Positions 27,047 through 36,244 of a DNA stretch of 64,000 bases are shown here, one piece after another. Each line of letters opens with the position of its first letter. Within the stretch, counting starts at the first letter, position 1. The DNA is taken from assembly GCA_964397445.1 (NCBI GenBank), contig CAYNHZ010000001.1, forward strand, positions 563,233 through 627,232, given 5' to 3'. The DNA is from CAYNHZ01 sp964397445. Its GTDB lineage: Bacteria > Bacteroidota > Bacteroidia > Bacteroidales > UBA932. The translations under genes were made by a program, and so were the position numbers. The notes beneath the pieces were generated by a model. It was given only the letters and a program-made list of their open reading frames with translations, was not told where the DNA came from and searched no databases.

Positions 27047-28516
27047 ATGCAGATATTTACTAACGCTTCTATTCTTGAAGGACTTACTTTTGATGATGTC
27101 CTTTTAATTCCATCCCGTTCAGAGGTTCTTCCCAGAGATGTGGATGTTAATACTTACTTCACAAGAGAGATCAAACTTCATTCACCACTTGTATCTGCGG
27201 CTATGGATACGGTTACAGAGGCTGAGCTTGCTATCTCTATTGCCAGAGAGGGTGGAATCGGGGTTATTCACAAAAATATGCCCATAGAGGTACAAATGGA
27301 ACATGTTAGAAAGGTGAAAAGGGCTGAAAATGGGATGATTTACGACCCAATTACAATAAGATACGATGCCTCTGTAGGGGATGCCCTCTATCTTATGAAA
27401 GAGAATCATATTGGCGGCATTCCTGTTGTCGATGAGTTAGGAATGCTTGCAGGGATTGTGACAAATAGGGATCTTCGTTTTCAGGACAATATGAAAACAC
27501 CTATCAATGAGGTGATGACTAAAGAGAATTTGGTGACTACCACTAATGGTTCCGATATTAAGTTAGCTACTGAGTTGCTGAAAAAGCATAAAATAGAAAA
27601 ATTACTTGTTATTGATAAAAATGGCAAACTTGCAGGGCTTATTACATACAAGGATATAATGAAGATAAAGGATAATCCGACAGCAAGTAAAGATTCTAAG
27701 GGGAGATTGCTTGTTGCTGCTGCTGTTGGGGTTGGTTCGGACTCTATTGATAAGGTTGCAAAATTGATCTCTGTTGAGGCAGATGCGATAGTTTTAGATA
27801 CTGCTCACGGTCACTCTGTTTTTGTTCTTGAGACAATTAAAAAAGTGAGAAAGGCATTTCCGAATATTCAGATTGTAGCGGGGAATATAGCAACTGCTGA
27901 GGCCGCTATAGCTCTAAAAGAGAGTGGCGTCGATGCGGTTAAAGTGGGTATCGGTCCCGGATCAATCTGTACAACAAGGGTTATCGCCGGTGTAGGAGTT
28001 CCCCAATTATCTGCAATAATGATGGCCTCCGAGGCGTTAAAAGGTTCCGGAATCCCGGTCATAGCGGATGGAGGAGTACGATATTCGGGTGATATGGTCA
28101 AAGCATTAGCTGCCGGGGCAAGTACCATTATGGCGGGTTCACTTTTTGCAGGGGTTGAAGAGTCTCCCGGTGAGACAATTATCTTGAACGGAAGGAAATT
28201 TAAATCATATAGGGGGATGGGATCTCTTGAAGCTATGCAAAAGGGGTCGAAAGATCGTTATTTCCAAGATATGGAGGAGGATATAAAGAAATTGGTTCCT
28301 GAGGGAATAGTCGCTCAGGTGCCCTATAAAGGGACATTATCGGAGGTTGTTTATCAACTTATGGGAGGGCTCAGGGCTGGAATGGGATATTGTGGAGCTC
28401 ATAATTTAGAGGAGTTAAGAAATGCTAAATTTGTGAGGGTTACATCTGCCGGCATTGTGGAGAATCACCCTCACGATGTTACTATTACTCGGGAAGCGCC
28501 AAATTACAGTAGATAG
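27047..28516 (+). CDS. guaB: Inosine-5'-monophosphate dehydrogenase
   Basis: The 489-residue enzyme converts IMP to XMP with NAD+, the first step to GMP. The start at 27047 (MQIFTNASILEGLTFDDVLL) lies downstream of the promoter; the upstream open frame is leader. A CBS pair occupies about residues 95-205. The active-site cysteine is in GPGSICTTRVIAGVGVPQ, and the flap contains YRGMGSLEAM. It is followed 4 bases later by the parvulin-like lipoprotein gene, so purine synthesis and envelope assembly genes share a transcript. Confidence 0.97.
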   Translation: MQIFTNASILEGLTFDDVLLIPSRSEVLPRDVDVNTYFTREIKLHSPLVSAAMDTVTEAELAISIAREGGIGVIHKNMPIEVQMEHVRKVKRAENGMIYDPITIRYDASVGDALYLMKENHIGGIPVVDELGMLAGIVTNRDLRFQDNMKTPINEVMTKENLVTTTNGSDIKLATELLKKHKIEKLLVIDKNGKLAGLITYKDIMKIKDNPTASKDSKGRLLVAAAVGVGSDSIDKVAKLISVEADAIVLDTAHGHSVFVLETIKKVRKAFPNIQIVAGNIATAEAAIALKESGVDAVKVGIGPGSICTTRVIAGVGVPQLSAIMMASEALKGSGIPVIADGGVRYSGDMVKALAAGASTIMAGSLFAGVEESPGETIILNGRKFKSYRGMGSLEAMQKGSKDRYFQDMEEDIKKLVPEGIVAQVPYKGTLSEVVYQLMGGLRAGMGYCGAHNLEELRNAKFVRVTSAGIVENHPHDVTITREAPNYSR

Positions 28517-28520
28517 AGGT

Positions 28521-29372
28521 ATGAGGAAAATTTTAGTTTTCATCATTTGTGCCCTTCAATTGTGTTCTTGCAGGGTTGTCGATAAGATTTTCAAGGGGGA
28601 AATTATAGCGCGCGTCGGTAATAATGTGTTGTATAAAGAGGATATCATTGATCTTATACCCAAAAATTGTTCCCCCGAAGATAGTTCTCATATTGTTCAG
28701 CAGTATATCTATTCTTGGGCTACAAAACACCTCCTTTTGGATAAGGCGGAGAGTAAACTTTCTAATGAAGACTTGGATGTGGATAAGGAACTTGAGGATT
28801 TCAGACGCTCATTATTGGTTTACAGATATGAGAAATTGTTGGTGGATCAGAAGTTAGATACACTTATCACAAACGAAGAGTGTGAAGCATACTATAAAAA
28901 CAATCCGCAAAGTTTTATATCGAGTGTTTCTGTAGTGAGGGCTCGATATATAAAAGTTAGCAATAGCTCTCCCAATCTTCAAATAATAAAGTCTCTATAT
29001 AAATCTTATGATATAGATGATTCGGAAAAATTATCAAGTATGTGTTATAGTTCGGCTGATAAGTTTTATAACTTTAACAATCAATGGGTCTCTTTGGATA
29101 TTATAGCAAGGGAGTTGGGGAGCGATGTTAATTCTTGTGAAAGGGAATTAGACGGGAATAAATCTATTGAAAAAGATAATCTTGGTTACACTCAATTGGT
29201 CTCTGTAAGCGAGCGAATTAGGCCAGGAGAGGCAGCTCCGTTCGATTATTGTCTACCGAGAATCAAAGAGATATTGTTGAGCAAAAGAAAACAAGAATTA
29301 ATTTCAAGTTTGGAACGAAATCTGCTTAATGATGCTATGAGTTCCAATAAATTATTAATTTATTCAAAATAA
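28521..29372 (+). CDS. SurA/PpiC-like N-terminal domain lipoprotein
   Basis: From the ATG at 28521 the protein has 283 residues with a lipoprotein signal (MRKILVFIICALQLCSC, acyl Cys at about residue 17). The following part, with ARVGNNVLYKEDIIDLIP, resembles the N-terminal chaperone segment of SurA/PpiC proteins. A parvulin catalytic domain is not recognisable, so it is probably a chaperone-only relative. It sits directly before surA (4-base gap) and the OstA-like gene, which suggests a role in outer-membrane protein or LPS-transport assembly. Confidence 0.78.
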   Translation: MRKILVFIICALQLCSCRVVDKIFKGEIIARVGNNVLYKEDIIDLIPKNCSPEDSSHIVQQYIYSWATKHLLLDKAESKLSNEDLDVDKELEDFRRSLLVYRYEKLLVDQKLDTLITNEECEAYYKNNPQSFISSVSVVRARYIKVSNSSPNLQIIKSLYKSYDIDDSEKLSSMCYSSADKFYNFNNQWVSLDIIARELGSDVNSCERELDGNKSIEKDNLGYTQLVSVSERIRPGEAAPFDYCLPRIKEILLSKRKQELISSLERNLLNDAMSSNKLLIYSK

Positions 29373-29376
29373 AACA

Positions 29377-30744
29377 ATGACAAAAAGATTTCTCCAAATC
29401 ACTATCGCATCTATTTTTATCATTATCCCCTCTATTTGTGATGCGCAAAAATACGATAACGGATTGGTGGATAAAACAATTGCATTAGTGGGAAATGATG
29501 TGATATTATTATCACAAATGGAGACAGAGGTACAGATGGCTCAGTTTCAGGGATATGCTTCTGATAGAAACCTAAGATGTTCTGTTCTCGAAAATTTAAT
29601 GATTTCAAAGTTGTTTCTAACACAAGCGAGGTTGGATAGTCTTTCTGTCAATAATGATCAGGTGAATGCCACCCTTAATGATAAAATGAATTCTATATAC
29701 TCCCAATTGGGTGGAGAGAAAGGGGTTGAGCAGTATTTTGGTAAAAGTATTTTTAAGCTTAGACAAGAGTGGAAAGAGACAATTACCGATCAATTACTCG
29801 TTCAAGATATGCAAAATAAAGTGGCAAATTCGATTCAAACACTTACCCCGAGTCAAGTTGAGGAATTTTATAAGAAGACCCCAAAAGATAGCCTTCCAAT
29901 TATCTCTACACAATATCAGTTGAGTCAGATAGTGTTATATCCCGATAAGAAGAGGGCAGAAATGGCAGTCAAAGAGAGACTCCTTGAATTTAGAGAGAGA
30001 ATTATGGCTGGGGAAAAATTTTCTATGCTTGCAACACTCTATTCTGAAGATACGGGCTCTTCAATGAAGGGCGGTGAGCTCGGAATGGCATCGAGGTCGA
30101 TTTTCTGGCCTGCATTTTCCGATGCAGCTATGTCGTTAAAAGTTGGACAAGTTTCACCAATTGTCGAAACTCCGGATGGGTATCATATTATACAAATGAT
30201 TGAGAAGGATGGTGAAATGTTCAATGTCAGGCATATACTATTGAAACCAAGATATACGGAAGAGGATAAAATGGTGGCATTTGCCAAACTTGATAGTCTT
30301 AAAACTGCTATTAAAGGTGATAGTATATCGTTTTTTCTTGCTGCAAGGTTCTTTTCGGAGGATCCCCTCTCTCGCACAAATGGCGGTGTGCTGTCTGATT
30401 CCAATACCGGCTCTTCATTTTTTGAGAAGGATCAACTTAAACCGGCAGATTACAGTGTGTTGAAAAACATTAAGGAGGGTGAAATATCAGATCCATTTGA
30501 ATCTACTGATAATGAAGGGAGAAATGGTAATACGATTTATAAGATTATTAAATTAGATAAAATAATCCCCTCTCACGCAGCTACTTTTAGGAATGACTTC
30601 AATGTACTCCTTCTTGTTGCCAAACAAAAACAACAATTTGATGCAATATCGTCATTTATAAAAGAGAAGCAAGAGACCACTTATATAGTAATAGATAAGC
30701 GCTTTCATAACTGTGATTTTGAAAGGAGCGGATGGATAAAATGA
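29377..30744 (+). CDS. surA: SurA-type periplasmic peptidyl-prolyl isomerase
   Basis: The 455-residue protein has a signal peptide ending near CDAQ (residue 24), a SurA N-terminal domain with VDKTIALVGNDVILLSQME, and two parvulin-like domains. The first has YSEDTGSSMKGGELGMASR followed by PIVETPDGYHIIQM; the second begins FNVRHILLKP. It should chaperone outer-membrane proteins through the periplasm. It overlaps the OstA-like gene by 13 bases, pairing it with an LPS-export component as in many Gram-negatives. Confidence 0.9.
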   Translation: MTKRFLQITIASIFIIIPSICDAQKYDNGLVDKTIALVGNDVILLSQMETEVQMAQFQGYASDRNLRCSVLENLMISKLFLTQARLDSLSVNNDQVNATLNDKMNSIYSQLGGEKGVEQYFGKSIFKLRQEWKETITDQLLVQDMQNKVANSIQTLTPSQVEEFYKKTPKDSLPIISTQYQLSQIVLYPDKKRAEMAVKERLLEFRERIMAGEKFSMLATLYSEDTGSSMKGGELGMASRSIFWPAFSDAAMSLKVGQVSPIVETPDGYHIIQMIEKDGEMFNVRHILLKPRYTEEDKMVAFAKLDSLKTAIKGDSISFFLAARFFSEDPLSRTNGGVLSDSNTGSSFFEKDQLKPADYSVLKNIKEGEISDPFESTDNEGRNGNTIYKIIKLDKIIPSHAATFRNDFNVLLLVAKQKQQFDAISSFIKEKQETTYIVIDKRFHNCDFERSGWIK

Positions 30745-32759
30745 TAAAAAGGACTACTCTTTTTTTAATTGTTTTTATATTACTCCCCTTTTCGATGTTC
30801 TCCCAACAACAAAAGGACAGGGATAGTCTTATCCGTTTACTATCTGCATATAAAGCGCAATTGATAGATATTGAAGGGAAGCCGCATAGGAAAATAGAGG
30901 GGAATGCTAAGTTTTTTCATAATAATACAAATCTAAATTGTGATATAGCTATATGGAATGTTAATGATGGTTATATTGATGCTACCGGAAGCGTTCAAAT
31001 TATTCAAGATCACACAGTTTTGACAGGGGATAATATTCACTATATTGTCGCAGAAAACACAGCACAATTTAGGGGAACATTAGTTCAACTTATTGATAGA
31101 GATGGAAATACGCTAAGAACGCATTGCCTTGATTATAATACCAAAGACAGTGTTGCTACTTTTTGGGGTGGGGCAAGTATGAAGGATAAAGATGGAAATA
31201 TTATCGAAAGTGAGTACGGAACATATGAATCCAAATTAAATCTTTTCACCTTTATTAAAGAGGTTGAGATGTTTTCTGATTCACTTTTCTATAGCTCGGA
31301 TACTTTGAAATATCAATCGAAAGAGGAGGTGGCCTATTTTGGGAAAAATACAAAAGGTTGGAATAAAGATAATTATATCTCTGCAGATGGGGGCTGGTAC
31401 AATAAAAAGAATGAGACTGTCTTTTTTGAAAAGAGGGTATATATTCAGACATCAGATTATGAGGTGTGGTGTGAAAAACTTTTTTACAATAGAAACGACT
31501 CATATTCTAAATTATATGATAATATTCAAATTCTCGATACCGTAAATAATACTATTGTCCTTGGAGATGTCCTTGAATATTGGGATAAACCCAGACGAGC
31601 TGAGGTGACACAGAAGCCGGCAATTATATTGATTCAAAAAGAGGATAATTCGATTGATTCTGTTTTTATGGCGGCTGATTCGTTGATATATTTTTCGAAA
31701 AGGATGGATGAGGTGGATTCATTGGATATTGTGAGGGCAAAGGAGCGTCTGGCTCTTAGCAAGATAGATGCATATAAGAATGCATTGGATAATATGAAGG
31801 AGAATGCCAAAAACAATAAGGGTGGTTCGAGTTTAGGAAATTTGGGTATGCCCAGAGGGAATACCCCACAAGGACCAAAACCTCCTACTTCAAATATGGG
31901 CGATAAATCTGTGGGGAACATATCTAAGCCCCCGATCGATACTTTGTCTAAGCCCCCGATTGACACTTTATCTAAGCCCCCGATTGACACTTTAACTAAG
32001 CCTGCGATAGATACTTCACAAGTCATTTTTATAAATGCACACCACAATGTGAGGGTTTTTAAAAACGATATGCAGATGAGGTGCGATTCATTGGTATATA
32101 CGGGTATTGATTCGATAGCACGATTATATATACAGCCAATTTTGTGGAAAGATACTAAAAATCAACTTACTGCCGATAGTATGCAGGTGGTAGTAGAGAA
32201 TCAAAAATTAAAAAGGGGATTTCTTTTATCAAATGCGATGATTATTACTCAGGAGCAGAAAGATATGTATTACAACCAGGTAAAATCTCCGGAGATGGTC
32301 GGCTATTTTGATAACGGACAGCTTTCCAGATTTGATGCCCTTGGTGGTACATCAGCTATTTTTTATTTAGAGGAGGATTCTGTGATAACAACTATGAATT
32401 ATAAAGAGACAAAAATCTTATCGGCGCGTCTGAAAGACGGAGCATTACAAAAAATCCATTATTTGGAAAATATTAAAAGTGATGCTCATCCGGTTTTTGG
32501 GCTTGCAAAAGATAAACAGCGACTAAAAGATTTTAAATGGAGTGGTGAGAAGAGGCCGGGGAGTAGATTTGATATTACCGATAGGGTGGTTTTACCCTCT
32601 ATTCGAAAAGAGGTGGTAGAGGCTCCTACTTTTCCTAATTTCTCATTTAGCTCCACCTATTTTTCTGGATATATTGATAAAATTCTTAAAGAGATTAATG
32701 GTCGCACCCCATTAAAATGGAAGATGAAGAGTGATGAAGTCAAGAAATTCTTTCAGTGA
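30732..32759 (+). CDS. OstA-like (LptA/LptD N-domain) protein with proline-rich repeat
   Basis: The 675-residue protein has a signal peptide (about residues 1-25, possibly starting at the second ATG at 30741). Beta-jellyroll OstA repeats follow, seen in the recurring pattern of ATGSVQIIQDHTVLTGDNIHY and later AYFGKNTKGW. This family is expected to bridge LPS through the periplasm. Between the N-terminal and C-terminal OstA parts there is a low-complexity linker with four SKPPIDTL-type units (residues about 398-429). The long linker is unusual in an otherwise conserved protein. It is translationally coupled to surA. Confidence 0.85.
   Translation: MDKMIKRTTLFLIVFILLPFSMFSQQQKDRDSLIRLLSAYKAQLIDIEGKPHRKIEGNAKFFHNNTNLNCDIAIWNVNDGYIDATGSVQIIQDHTVLTGDNIHYIVAENTAQFRGTLVQLIDRDGNTLRTHCLDYNTKDSVATFWGGASMKDKDGNIIESEYGTYESKLNLFTFIKEVEMFSDSLFYSSDTLKYQSKEEVAYFGKNTKGWNKDNYISADGGWYNKKNETVFFEKRVYIQTSDYEVWCEKLFYNRNDSYSKLYDNIQILDTVNNTIVLGDVLEYWDKPRRAEVTQKPAIILIQKEDNSIDSVFMAADSLIYFSKRMDEVDSLDIVRAKERLALSKIDAYKNALDNMKENAKNNKGGSSLGNLGMPRGNTPQGPKPPTSNMGDKSVGNISKPPIDTLSKPPIDTLSKPPIDTLTKPAIDTSQVIFINAHHNVRVFKNDMQMRCDSLVYTGIDSIARLYIQPILWKDTKNQLTADSMQVVVENQKLKRGFLLSNAMIITQEQKDMYYNQVKSPEMVGYFDNGQLSRFDALGGTSAIFYLEEDSVITTMNYKETKILSARLKDGALQKIHYLENIKSDAHPVFGLAKDKQRLKDFKWSGEKRPGSRFDITDRVVLPSIRKEVVEAPTFPNFSFSSTYFSGYIDKILKEINGRTPLKWKMKSDEVKKFFQ
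31923..32018 (+). repeat. Four tandem 24-base repeats in the OstA-like gene
   Basis: Four adjacent 24-base units encode SKPPIDTL, SKPPIDTL, SKPPIDTL and TKPAIDTS. The second and third units are identical at the DNA level; the first differs at a few third positions and the last is more diverged. The unit length is a multiple of three, so copy changes keep the frame. Confidence 0.9.
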
Positions 32760-32794
32760 TATCTATTGAACTTCGTAATACCACTTTTTTGTTG

Positions 32795-32802
32795 TAATTT
32801 TG
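32795..32802 (+). promoter_or_regulatory. -7 box of the hut operon
   Basis: TAATTTTG lies 29 bases before the hutH start and matches the -7 consensus. No good -33 element was found, which would fit a regulated promoter. Confidence 0.5.
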
Positions 32803-32831
32803 TAAACCTTTGATATTTTAATACAAACAAT

Positions 32832-34331
32832 ATGGCAATTTTTGATATAGATGTTAAACATCACACATTTGAAGATGTGGTTTTATTATTTGATAGTAGT
32901 TGTAAACTTCATTTGGGCGAAGAGTCGCGCAATCGGATAATCAAGTGTAGAAAATACCTTGATGATAGGATGAAAAATCAGGTTGAACCGATATATGGTG
33001 TAACGACAGGGTTTGGATCTCTATGCAATATATCTGTTGATAGGGAAGATCTGGCACAACTCCAAAAAAATTTGGTTATGTCCCACGCTTGTGGTCTTGG
33101 GGAAGAGGTGAATCAAGAGATCGTAAAGCTTATGATTGCATTTAAAGTCAAATCACTTGCTTACGGATATTCAGGAGTTCAGTTAGAGACAGTTGAAAGG
33201 TTGGTAAATTTTTTTAATGAAGGGGTATATCCTGTTGTTTATCAACAAGGTTCGTTAGGGGCATCAGGCGACCTTGCCCCCCTTGCAAATATGTCTCTTC
33301 CTTTACTTGGATTGGGAGAGGTATATTATAAAGGGGTAAGGTATAGTGGTGAGGAGATTAATGAAATATTTGGTTGGAAACCTCTTGAACTTGCTTCAAA
33401 AGAGGGCCTTGCCCTTCTTAATGGTACCCAATTTATGTTGGCTCACTCTGTGTGGTCGTTGTATTATGCAAAACGCCTCTCAACCCTTGCCGATACTATT
33501 TCAGCAGTTTCACTTGAGGGGTTTGATGGGAGAAAAGAGCCTTTTACAGATGGTGTCCATCAAGTAAGACCACATAAAGGTCAAATAGATACTGCTGCTA
33601 ATATCAGAAAACTCCTTATAGGAAGTGAAATTATATTGAGGGAGAAAAAACACGTTCAAGATCCATACTCTTTCAGATGTATCCCTCAAGTTCACGGTGC
33701 ATCAAAAGATGCTATCAATTATGTACAAAATGTCTTTATGACAGAGGTTAATAGTGCAACTGATAATCCAACGGTTCTCCCCGATGAAGATCTTATAGTC
33801 TCTGCAGGTAATTTCCACGGACAGCCTCTCTCCATTGCTTTGGATTTTCTTGCTATTGCATTGGCAGAGCTGGGATCTATATCCGAAAGGAGGACATATC
33901 AATTGATCTCCGGAAAGAGGGGATTACCATCGTTCCTTGTTGCACATTCTGGATTAAATTCAGGTTTTATGATTCCTCAATATGCTGCTGCATCGGTTGT
34001 TAGCCAAAATAAACAATTGTGTACCCCTTGTGTTGTTGATACAATAGATTCATCGCAAGGGCAGGAGGATCACGTAAGTATGGGGGCAAATGCAGCTACT
34101 AAATGTGTCAGAGTTGTTTGTAATCTTGAGAAAATCTTAGCTATCGAATTGATGGATGGCGCTCAGGCATTAGATTTTCGCCGCCCATTAAAATCATCTC
34201 TTGTTTTGGAAAAATTTGTTTCTGATTATAGAAAGATTGTCCCTTTCATCGAGGAGGATCAAGTGATGTATACCCATATCCAAAACAGTGTGGAGTTTCT
34301 ACATAATTACGATATATCTGATTTGCAATGA
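32832..34331 (+). CDS. hutH: Histidine ammonia-lyase
   Basis: The 499-residue enzyme removes ammonia from histidine to give urocanate, the first step of histidine degradation. The self-forming MIO cofactor comes from Ala144-Ser145-Gly146 in GSLGASGDLAPLA, and the active-site tyrosine is in YGVTTGFGSL. The length is normal. It starts the operon hutH-hutI-MBL-ftcD and overlaps hutI by 4 bases. Confidence 0.97.
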   Translation: MAIFDIDVKHHTFEDVVLLFDSSCKLHLGEESRNRIIKCRKYLDDRMKNQVEPIYGVTTGFGSLCNISVDREDLAQLQKNLVMSHACGLGEEVNQEIVKLMIAFKVKSLAYGYSGVQLETVERLVNFFNEGVYPVVYQQGSLGASGDLAPLANMSLPLLGLGEVYYKGVRYSGEEINEIFGWKPLELASKEGLALLNGTQFMLAHSVWSLYYAKRLSTLADTISAVSLEGFDGRKEPFTDGVHQVRPHKGQIDTAANIRKLLIGSEIILREKKHVQDPYSFRCIPQVHGASKDAINYVQNVFMTEVNSATDNPTVLPDEDLIVSAGNFHGQPLSIALDFLAIALAELGSISERRTYQLISGKRGLPSFLVAHSGLNSGFMIPQYAAASVVSQNKQLCTPCVVDTIDSSQGQEDHVSMGANAATKCVRVVCNLEKILAIELMDGAQALDFRRPLKSSLVLEKFVSDYRKIVPFIEEDQVMYTHIQNSVEFLHNYDISDLQ

Positions 34332-35587
34332 GAATATTTATCAAAAATATAAAAAAATTGATAAATGTGAGGGAGACTATGACCTCGCCATTAAAAGGGG
34401 GAGAGATGTCTGTTTTACCCTCTATTGATGATGGTTATCTGATTATTAAAGGAGATAAGATTTTGGATATTGGAGAGATGTCAGAATTGTCTTCTATGCA
34501 GCTTGAGGCGATAGAAAGTAGTGTAAATAAAGTGATTGATGCTACAGGAAAAATGGTTTTCCCCTCATATTGTGACTCTCATACCCACCTTGTTTATGCA
34601 GGTAGCAGGGAGATTGAATTTATGGACAAAATAAGAGGACTTTCATATCAGGAGATTGCAAAGAGGGGTGGAGGTATTCTCAATTCGGTTGAGTTACTCC
34701 ACAATACGTCTGAAGATGAACTGTTTAGGCAGTCATTAGTGAGAGCAAACGAGATATTGTCTTTAGGTACCGGTGCTGTGGAGATTAAAAGCGGATATGG
34801 TTTGACACTTGAAGATGAGATTAAGATGTTACGGGTGGCTAGAAGAATTGAGGAATCAACTCCATTGAGGGTTAAAAAGACCTTCCTCGGAGCTCACGCT
34901 GTACCTCAAAGGTATAAAGGAGATAGAACAGGGTATGTAAATGAGATTATAAATGAGATGATCCCTGTTATAGCGTCAGATGGGCTGGCAGATTTTGTGG
35001 ATATTTTCTGTGAAGAGGGATTTTTTAGTGTTGAGGACGCAGAGAGGATCTTTACTGCAGGGATAAAATATGGATTGCGTCCAAAAGTACACGCAAATCA
35101 GATGAGTTTTTCCGGTGGGGTGCAGGTTGGGGTTAAGTACGATGCAATATCTGTTGATCACCTTGAATATACGGGCGAAAAAGAGTTTGCCTCTTTAAAA
35201 AGTGGAGATACGATTGCTACACTTCTGCCCGGAGCAACTTTCTTTTTAGAGATGAATTTTGCAAAGGGGAGAGACATGATCTCTTATGGTCTTCCTGTTG
35301 CAATAGCTACAAATTACAATCCGGGCTCTTGCCCATCGGGTGATATGAAATTTATGATGGCGCTTTGCTGTTTGAAAATGAAAATGACGCCGGAAGAGGT
35401 GATCAATGGTGCTACGATCAATGGTGCTTTTGCTATGGGAGTAGAGGATGATTGTGGCTCAATTACAATAGGTAAGAAAGCAAATTTGTTTATTACTAAA
35501 GAGATACCCTCTTATGAGTTTTTACCCTATTCTTTTTCTTCACAATTGATAGAAACAACAATATTAAACGGAAAAATATATGGATAA
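34328..35587 (+). CDS. hutI: Imidazolonepropionase
   Basis: The 419-residue amidohydrolase opens 4-imidazolone-5-propionate to N-formimino-L-glutamate. The metal-binding motif is DSHTHLVYAG, with further ligands in FLGAHAVP and KVHANQMSFS. NYNPGSCPSGDM is the family C-terminal signature. It overlaps hutH by 4 bases and the MBL gene by 8 bases. The enzyme that should supply its substrate, urocanase (hutU), is not in this window. Confidence 0.96.
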   Translation: MRIFIKNIKKLINVRETMTSPLKGGEMSVLPSIDDGYLIIKGDKILDIGEMSELSSMQLEAIESSVNKVIDATGKMVFPSYCDSHTHLVYAGSREIEFMDKIRGLSYQEIAKRGGGILNSVELLHNTSEDELFRQSLVRANEILSLGTGAVEIKSGYGLTLEDEIKMLRVARRIEESTPLRVKKTFLGAHAVPQRYKGDRTGYVNEIINEMIPVIASDGLADFVDIFCEEGFFSVEDAERIFTAGIKYGLRPKVHANQMSFSGGVQVGVKYDAISVDHLEYTGEKEFASLKSGDTIATLLPGATFFLEMNFAKGRDMISYGLPVAIATNYNPGSCPSGDMKFMMALCCLKMKMTPEEVINGATINGAFAMGVEDDCGSITIGKKANLFITKEIPSYEFLPYSFSSQLIETTILNGKIYG

Positions 35588-36233
35588 TTACAGAACGCCG
35601 ATAGGCAACATAGAAATTTCGGTAATAGGTCACGCCTCTTTATTGATAAAATGGAATGGGAAAAACATATATTCTGACCCTTATAGTGAAGTAGAAAATT
35701 TCAAGGGGATGCCAAAGGCAGATCTGATATTGATTACACATAATCACTATGATCATTTTGACAGAAAGGCGATTGATGCGATAAAAACTGATACAACTCA
35801 CTTTATTGTTGGGAAAAATGTAGGTGATAACGACGGTAGGTATAGGGTGCTTTGCAATGGTGAATCTGATAATTTCGAAGGAATTCAGATTATTGCTGTC
35901 CCTTCATACAATGTCAACAGAAAAAATGATAAGGGTGAACATTTTCATCCTAAAGGTGAGGGCAATGGTTATATTCTTGATTTTGGTGGATTTAAGGTGT
36001 ATATTGCCGGAGATACCGAACCAATATCGGAGATGAAATTTATTACAAATATTGATATTGCATTTTTGCCTAAAAATCTCCCATACACGATGACTGATGA
36101 GGAGTTTATTCAGGTTGCAAATCTTATTAAGCCCCGTTATTTATATCCGATTCATTTTTTTGAATTGAATATTGCAAATCTATTGAGAATGATAGATACA
36201 GGAATAACATTGTTAAATACGAACAAACTTTAA
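35580..36233 (+). CDS. Metallo-beta-lactamase fold hydrolase in the hut operon
   Basis: The 217-residue protein has the MBL zinc motif THNHYDHFD (HxHxDH), a further AGDTEP site and a C-terminal YPIHFF histidine. It has no signal peptide, so it is cytoplasmic. It resembles UPF0173-like hydrolases. The overlap with hutI (8 bases) and the short gap to ftcD (11 bases) put it inside the histidine pathway operon, but no standard step of that pathway needs such an enzyme. The substrate is unknown. Confidence 0.88.
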   Translation: MDNYRTPIGNIEISVIGHASLLIKWNGKNIYSDPYSEVENFKGMPKADLILITHNHYDHFDRKAIDAIKTDTTHFIVGKNVGDNDGRYRVLCNGESDNFEGIQIIAVPSYNVNRKNDKGEHFHPKGEGNGYILDFGGFKVYIAGDTEPISEMKFITNIDIAFLPKNLPYTMTDEEFIQVANLIKPRYLYPIHFFELNIANLLRMIDTGITLLNTNKL

Positions 36234-36244
36234 TTACTAAGATA

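Noticed and set aside
31923..32018. Possible CRISPR-like array
   Set aside because: The 24-base units are directly adjacent without spacers, lie in a reading frame and encode a peptide repeat.
31634..32047. A 137-codon minus-strand open frame opposite the repeat of the OstA-like gene
   Set aside because: It mirrors the SKPPIDTL repeat on the other strand and has no homology pattern or promoter.
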